Below, one piece after another: positions 61,800-64,000 of a DNA stretch of 64,000 bases. The notes below the pieces were generated by a model. The model was not told the origin of the DNA. It worked only from the letters and a program-made list of their open reading frames with translations, and did no database searches. The stretch's first letter is position 1. Every line of letters begins with the position of its first letter. The translations under genes and the position numbers were made by a program. This DNA is from Acidobacteriaceae bacterium (GTDB taxonomy: Bacteria; Acidobacteriota; Terriglobia; Terriglobales; Acidobacteriaceae): positions 1 to 64,000 of the forward strand of contig DAIDKP010000029.1 of NCBI GenBank assembly GCA_027449965.1, in the 5' to 3' direction.

Positions 61800-62510
61800 T
61801 CAGGTCCCAGAGCCAGAGGGCAGCGCGCTGGCGATCGCGGTGCGAACGGCTTCCATCAGTGCCTCGCGCGTGGAGTAGTTGGCTGGATGGATAGGCGGGT
61901 GAAAGGTGACGTGCGCGGTCGCCGGGAAGATGCGCAGGCTGCCTTTGCGCATCATGGAGGCTGTGCCGTAGAGGGTGACCGGAATGCAGAGCGCGCCAGT
62001 CTCCTGAGCGAGATAGAACGGGCCTTTTTTGAAGGGCAGCAGGTGTCCGTCGCGTGAGCGTGTGCCCTCGACGAAGACAGTGATGTGGATGCCACGAGCG
62101 AGCAGGCTGGCCGCACTTCGGACGTTTTGCTGCGCGTTCTGGGGATTTCCGTCGCGAGTCACGGGGATGAATTCGCCGAGTCTCATGCCTAGTCCGAGGA
62201 TGGGGATGCGCATGAGGGACTGCTTGAGAAAGATGGACGTGCGTCCTGGGATGAGTGGAAGCAGGACCGGGGGATCGAGGTTGGAGACGTGGTTGGCCAT
62301 GAAGATGATGGCGCGGTCAGCCGGGACATTTTCGAGGCCGGTGATGTGGACGCGAATTCCTGCCAGACGCAGACCGCTGCGGGCGATAGTCATGGCGGTG
62401 CGATAAAGCGGCAGGACGTTGCCTGTGAGAAGCGTCCAGGGAATGTAGACGAGAGCTGCGGGAACGCCGAGCAGGACGATGGTCACCAGCAACACCAGAG
62501 CGGGAATCAC
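61800..62510 (-). CDS. plsC: 1-acyl-sn-glycerol-3-phosphate acyltransferase
   Basis: Membrane acyltransferase that makes phosphatidic acid. The product has 236 residues with one N-terminal hydrophobic stretch (IPALVLLVTIVLLGVPAAL). The catalytic NHVSNLD (His74-x4-Asp79) is present, followed by FLKQSLMRIPILGLGM and the substrate motif VFVEGTRSRDG, then CIPVTLYG. All acyltransferase blocks are present. It overlaps mpl by 4 bp (ATGA at 62507-62510), so it is translationally coupled to a peptidoglycan recycling gene. Confidence 0.93.
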   Translation of the reverse strand: MIPALVLLVTIVLLGVPAALVYIPWTLLTGNVLPLYRTAMTIARSGLRLAGIRVHITGLENVPADRAIIFMANHVSNLDPPVLLPLIPGRTSIFLKQSLMRIPILGLGMRLGEFIPVTRDGNPQNAQQNVRSAASLLARGIHITVFVEGTRSRDGHLLPFKKGPFYLAQETGALCIPVTLYGTASMMRKGSLRIFPATAHVTFHPPIHPANYSTREALMEAVRTAIASALPSGSGT

Positions 62511-63982
62511 GGGAGTGGCTCCGAGTGCGATTCAGGATGGGCGATGCGCAGGGCCGCGGGCAGTTTCTGATAGATCCCGTCGAAGCCGCCGTTGGAGAGG
62601 ATGGCGAGCACGTCACCGGGCGCGGCCTGGTGGACGACGATGTCGATGATTGCATCGGTCGAGGAGCAGAGCCGGGACGGTGTGCCTTGCTCGTTGAGCG
62701 CCGCAACCACCTGCTCCGGGTGTAGCCGTTCGAACTCCGGGATGCGTTCCTGCTGATAGACATTGGCCAGCAGGACGCGGTCGGCCAGAGCCAGGCTCGT
62801 TGTGAGTTCCCGTTCGAAGACGTTGCGGCGGAGAGTATTGGAGCGCGGTTCAAGAATGGCCCATAGACGCCCCGAGCGACCATCGGCTGAGGGAAACATC
62901 TGGCGCAGGGCGCGCAGGGTTTCACGGATGGCCGTGGGATGGTGTGCGAAGTCGTCGATGAGGGTGATGCCGGCGACGCGGTCGCGCACCTCCAGACGGC
63001 GACGAACACTGCGAAAGCTGGCGAGAGCAGATTGGATGGCCGGCACAGGAATGCCGTTCCGGAAAGCCAGCGCGGCGGCTGCGGTGGCGTTGAGCACGTT
63101 GTGCTCACCGGCGACGGGCATGGAAAAACTGGCCCAGTGCTGACCATCGAGCAGGAGGGTCCAGTGGCTATGACCGTCGGCAAAGTGAAGATCGACGATG
63201 CGCCAGCGGGAGTCGGGAGCGAGGCCGTAGCGTTCCACCGGGCAGAAGGCGCGAGCAACGCACTCGGTGACGTTGTTGCTGCCGTCCCAGGCAAGGATGA
63301 CGCCGCGACGGGGAACGAGGTTGACGAGGCGGCGAAAGGCTGTCTGGACCTGCGACAGATCAGCGTAGATGTCGGCGTGGTCAAACTCGACGCTGGTGAG
63401 AATGAGCGAGTCCGGGAAGTAATGAAGGAATTTTGGACCTTTGTCAAAGAAGGCTGTGTCGTATTCGTCGCCTTCGAGGATGAAAGGCAGCGTAGGACGA
63501 AGCTGGAAGCTGGTGCCAAAGTTCTCCGCGACGCCGCCGATGAGGAATGATGGCTCGAAGTCAGGCTTGATGGCAGCAGCGGTCTGGAAGATCCAGGCCA
63601 GCATACTGGTGGTGGTGGTTTTGCCATGCGTCCCTGCGACCACAAGGGAATGGCGCGCGGGGCGGCCGGCAGGCGCAAGAAACTCCTCGCGCAGGATGGC
63701 GGCCATCGAAGTGAACGGGATGCGTTCGTCAAGGATGCGCTCGACTTCCGGGTTGCCGCGCGAGAGCGCGTTGCCGATGATGACGAGATCCGGGCACGGG
63801 TCAAGATTCGCCGCGGCATAGGGCTGCGCAACCGGAACGCCGAGCGAGGCGAGCAGATCGCTCATGGGCGGGTAGGCAGCGGCGTCCGAGCCGGTCACGC
63901 GATGGCCCTGGGCGCGAAGCAGCCCGGCGATGGAGGCCATGGCGGTGCCGCAGATGCCGGAGAGATGGATGTGCTTGGTCAT
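62507..63982 (-). CDS. mpl: UDP-N-acetylmuramate:L-alanyl-gamma-D-glutamyl-meso-diaminopimelate ligase
   Basis: Peptidoglycan recycling ligase that joins the murein tripeptide to UDP-MurNAc. The product has 491 residues. It starts HIHLSGICGTAMASIAGLLR, the Mpl form rather than MurC, with the P-loop GTHGKTT (117-123). Others: FILEGDEYDTAFFDKGPKFL (YDTAFFDK is diagnostic of Mpl), LTSVEFDHADIY, GEHNVLNATAAAALA and LIDDFAHHPTAIRETL. Full length, ending by a 4-bp overlap with plsC. The ATG is at 63982; only 18 bases of the window lie beyond it. Confidence 0.95.
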   Translation of the reverse strand: MTKHIHLSGICGTAMASIAGLLRAQGHRVTGSDAAAYPPMSDLLASLGVPVAQPYAAANLDPCPDLVIIGNALSRGNPEVERILDERIPFTSMAAILREEFLAPAGRPARHSLVVAGTHGKTTTTSMLAWIFQTAAAIKPDFEPSFLIGGVAENFGTSFQLRPTLPFILEGDEYDTAFFDKGPKFLHYFPDSLILTSVEFDHADIYADLSQVQTAFRRLVNLVPRRGVILAWDGSNNVTECVARAFCPVERYGLAPDSRWRIVDLHFADGHSHWTLLLDGQHWASFSMPVAGEHNVLNATAAAALAFRNGIPVPAIQSALASFRSVRRRLEVRDRVAGITLIDDFAHHPTAIRETLRALRQMFPSADGRSGRLWAILEPRSNTLRRNVFERELTTSLALADRVLLANVYQQERIPEFERLHPEQVVAALNEQGTPSRLCSSTDAIIDIVVHQAAPGDVLAILSNGGFDGIYQKLPAALRIAHPESHSEPLP

Positions 63983-64000
63983 GCGTGGACCGCGGGTTCA

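Overview
The window appears to join two kinds of DNA. Positions 1 to about 5,906 read on the minus strand as recA, recX, alaS, csrA, tRNA-Ser(GCU) and a P4-type tyrosine integrase. From memory of genomes, this order is a hallmark of Gammaproteobacteria, and an integrase next to that tRNA marks the edge of a genomic island. From about 6,015 onward everything looks like one Acidobacteriota genome (Terriglobia-like). The signs are a VWFA-domain protein of the acidobacterial type, lipid A/LPS genes, a large secreted PIG-L protein, a porin with a coiled-coil N-terminus, and several lineage-type hypotheticals. The switch lies in a gene-free stretch (about 5,907-6,014). It is either an assembly chimera or, less likely, a transfer.

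Layout of the second part. 6-12.4 kb: a hypothetical, a JAMM protease with a ThiF-rhodanese fusion (sulfur-carrier chemistry), a VWFA protein, nicotinamidase, a Bax-inhibitor-like membrane protein and a tandem PilZ protein. 12.5-21.3 kb: rsmI, a site-2-protease-like protein with a destroyed zinc motif, rsmD, a hypothetical, then kdtA-lpxK-GT9 (Kdo/lipid A/LPS core), an ICMT-like methyltransferase and a DUF3108 protein. 21.3-31.6 kb: a minus-strand run valS-nadC-birA-coaX-hypothetical-RlmD-like methyltransferase-comEC with ATGA overlaps. 31.9-38 kb: an exopolysaccharide export/polymerisation set (Wza-like, Wzy-like, Wzc-like BY-kinase, flippase). 38-47.8 kb: a secreted GH2 glycosidase, then an operon alkA-thioesterase-lipB-E2 acyltransferase-alr-alpha/beta hydrolase-glyA. 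LipB would lipoylate the neighbouring E2. 48-54.4 kb: an APC transporter, a PIG-L multidomain protein and a porin with a structured leader. 54.5-64 kb: tRNA-Leu(UAG), DUF3467, a GT39-like glycosyltransferase, a CsgG/TolB-like TPR protein, NfeD-stomatin-SPOR, then plsC and mpl on the minus strand.

No gene-free stretch exceeds 300 bases. The longest are 31,616-31,914 and 52,332-52,621. No rRNA, CRISPR array or intact insertion sequence was seen. I found no convincing wholly new multi-gene system. The best leads are the 10-bp-phased hexamers beside the integrase, the inactivated M50 protein, the nested hairpin before the porin, and the taxonomic junction. Family assignments come from motif recognition without database searches.
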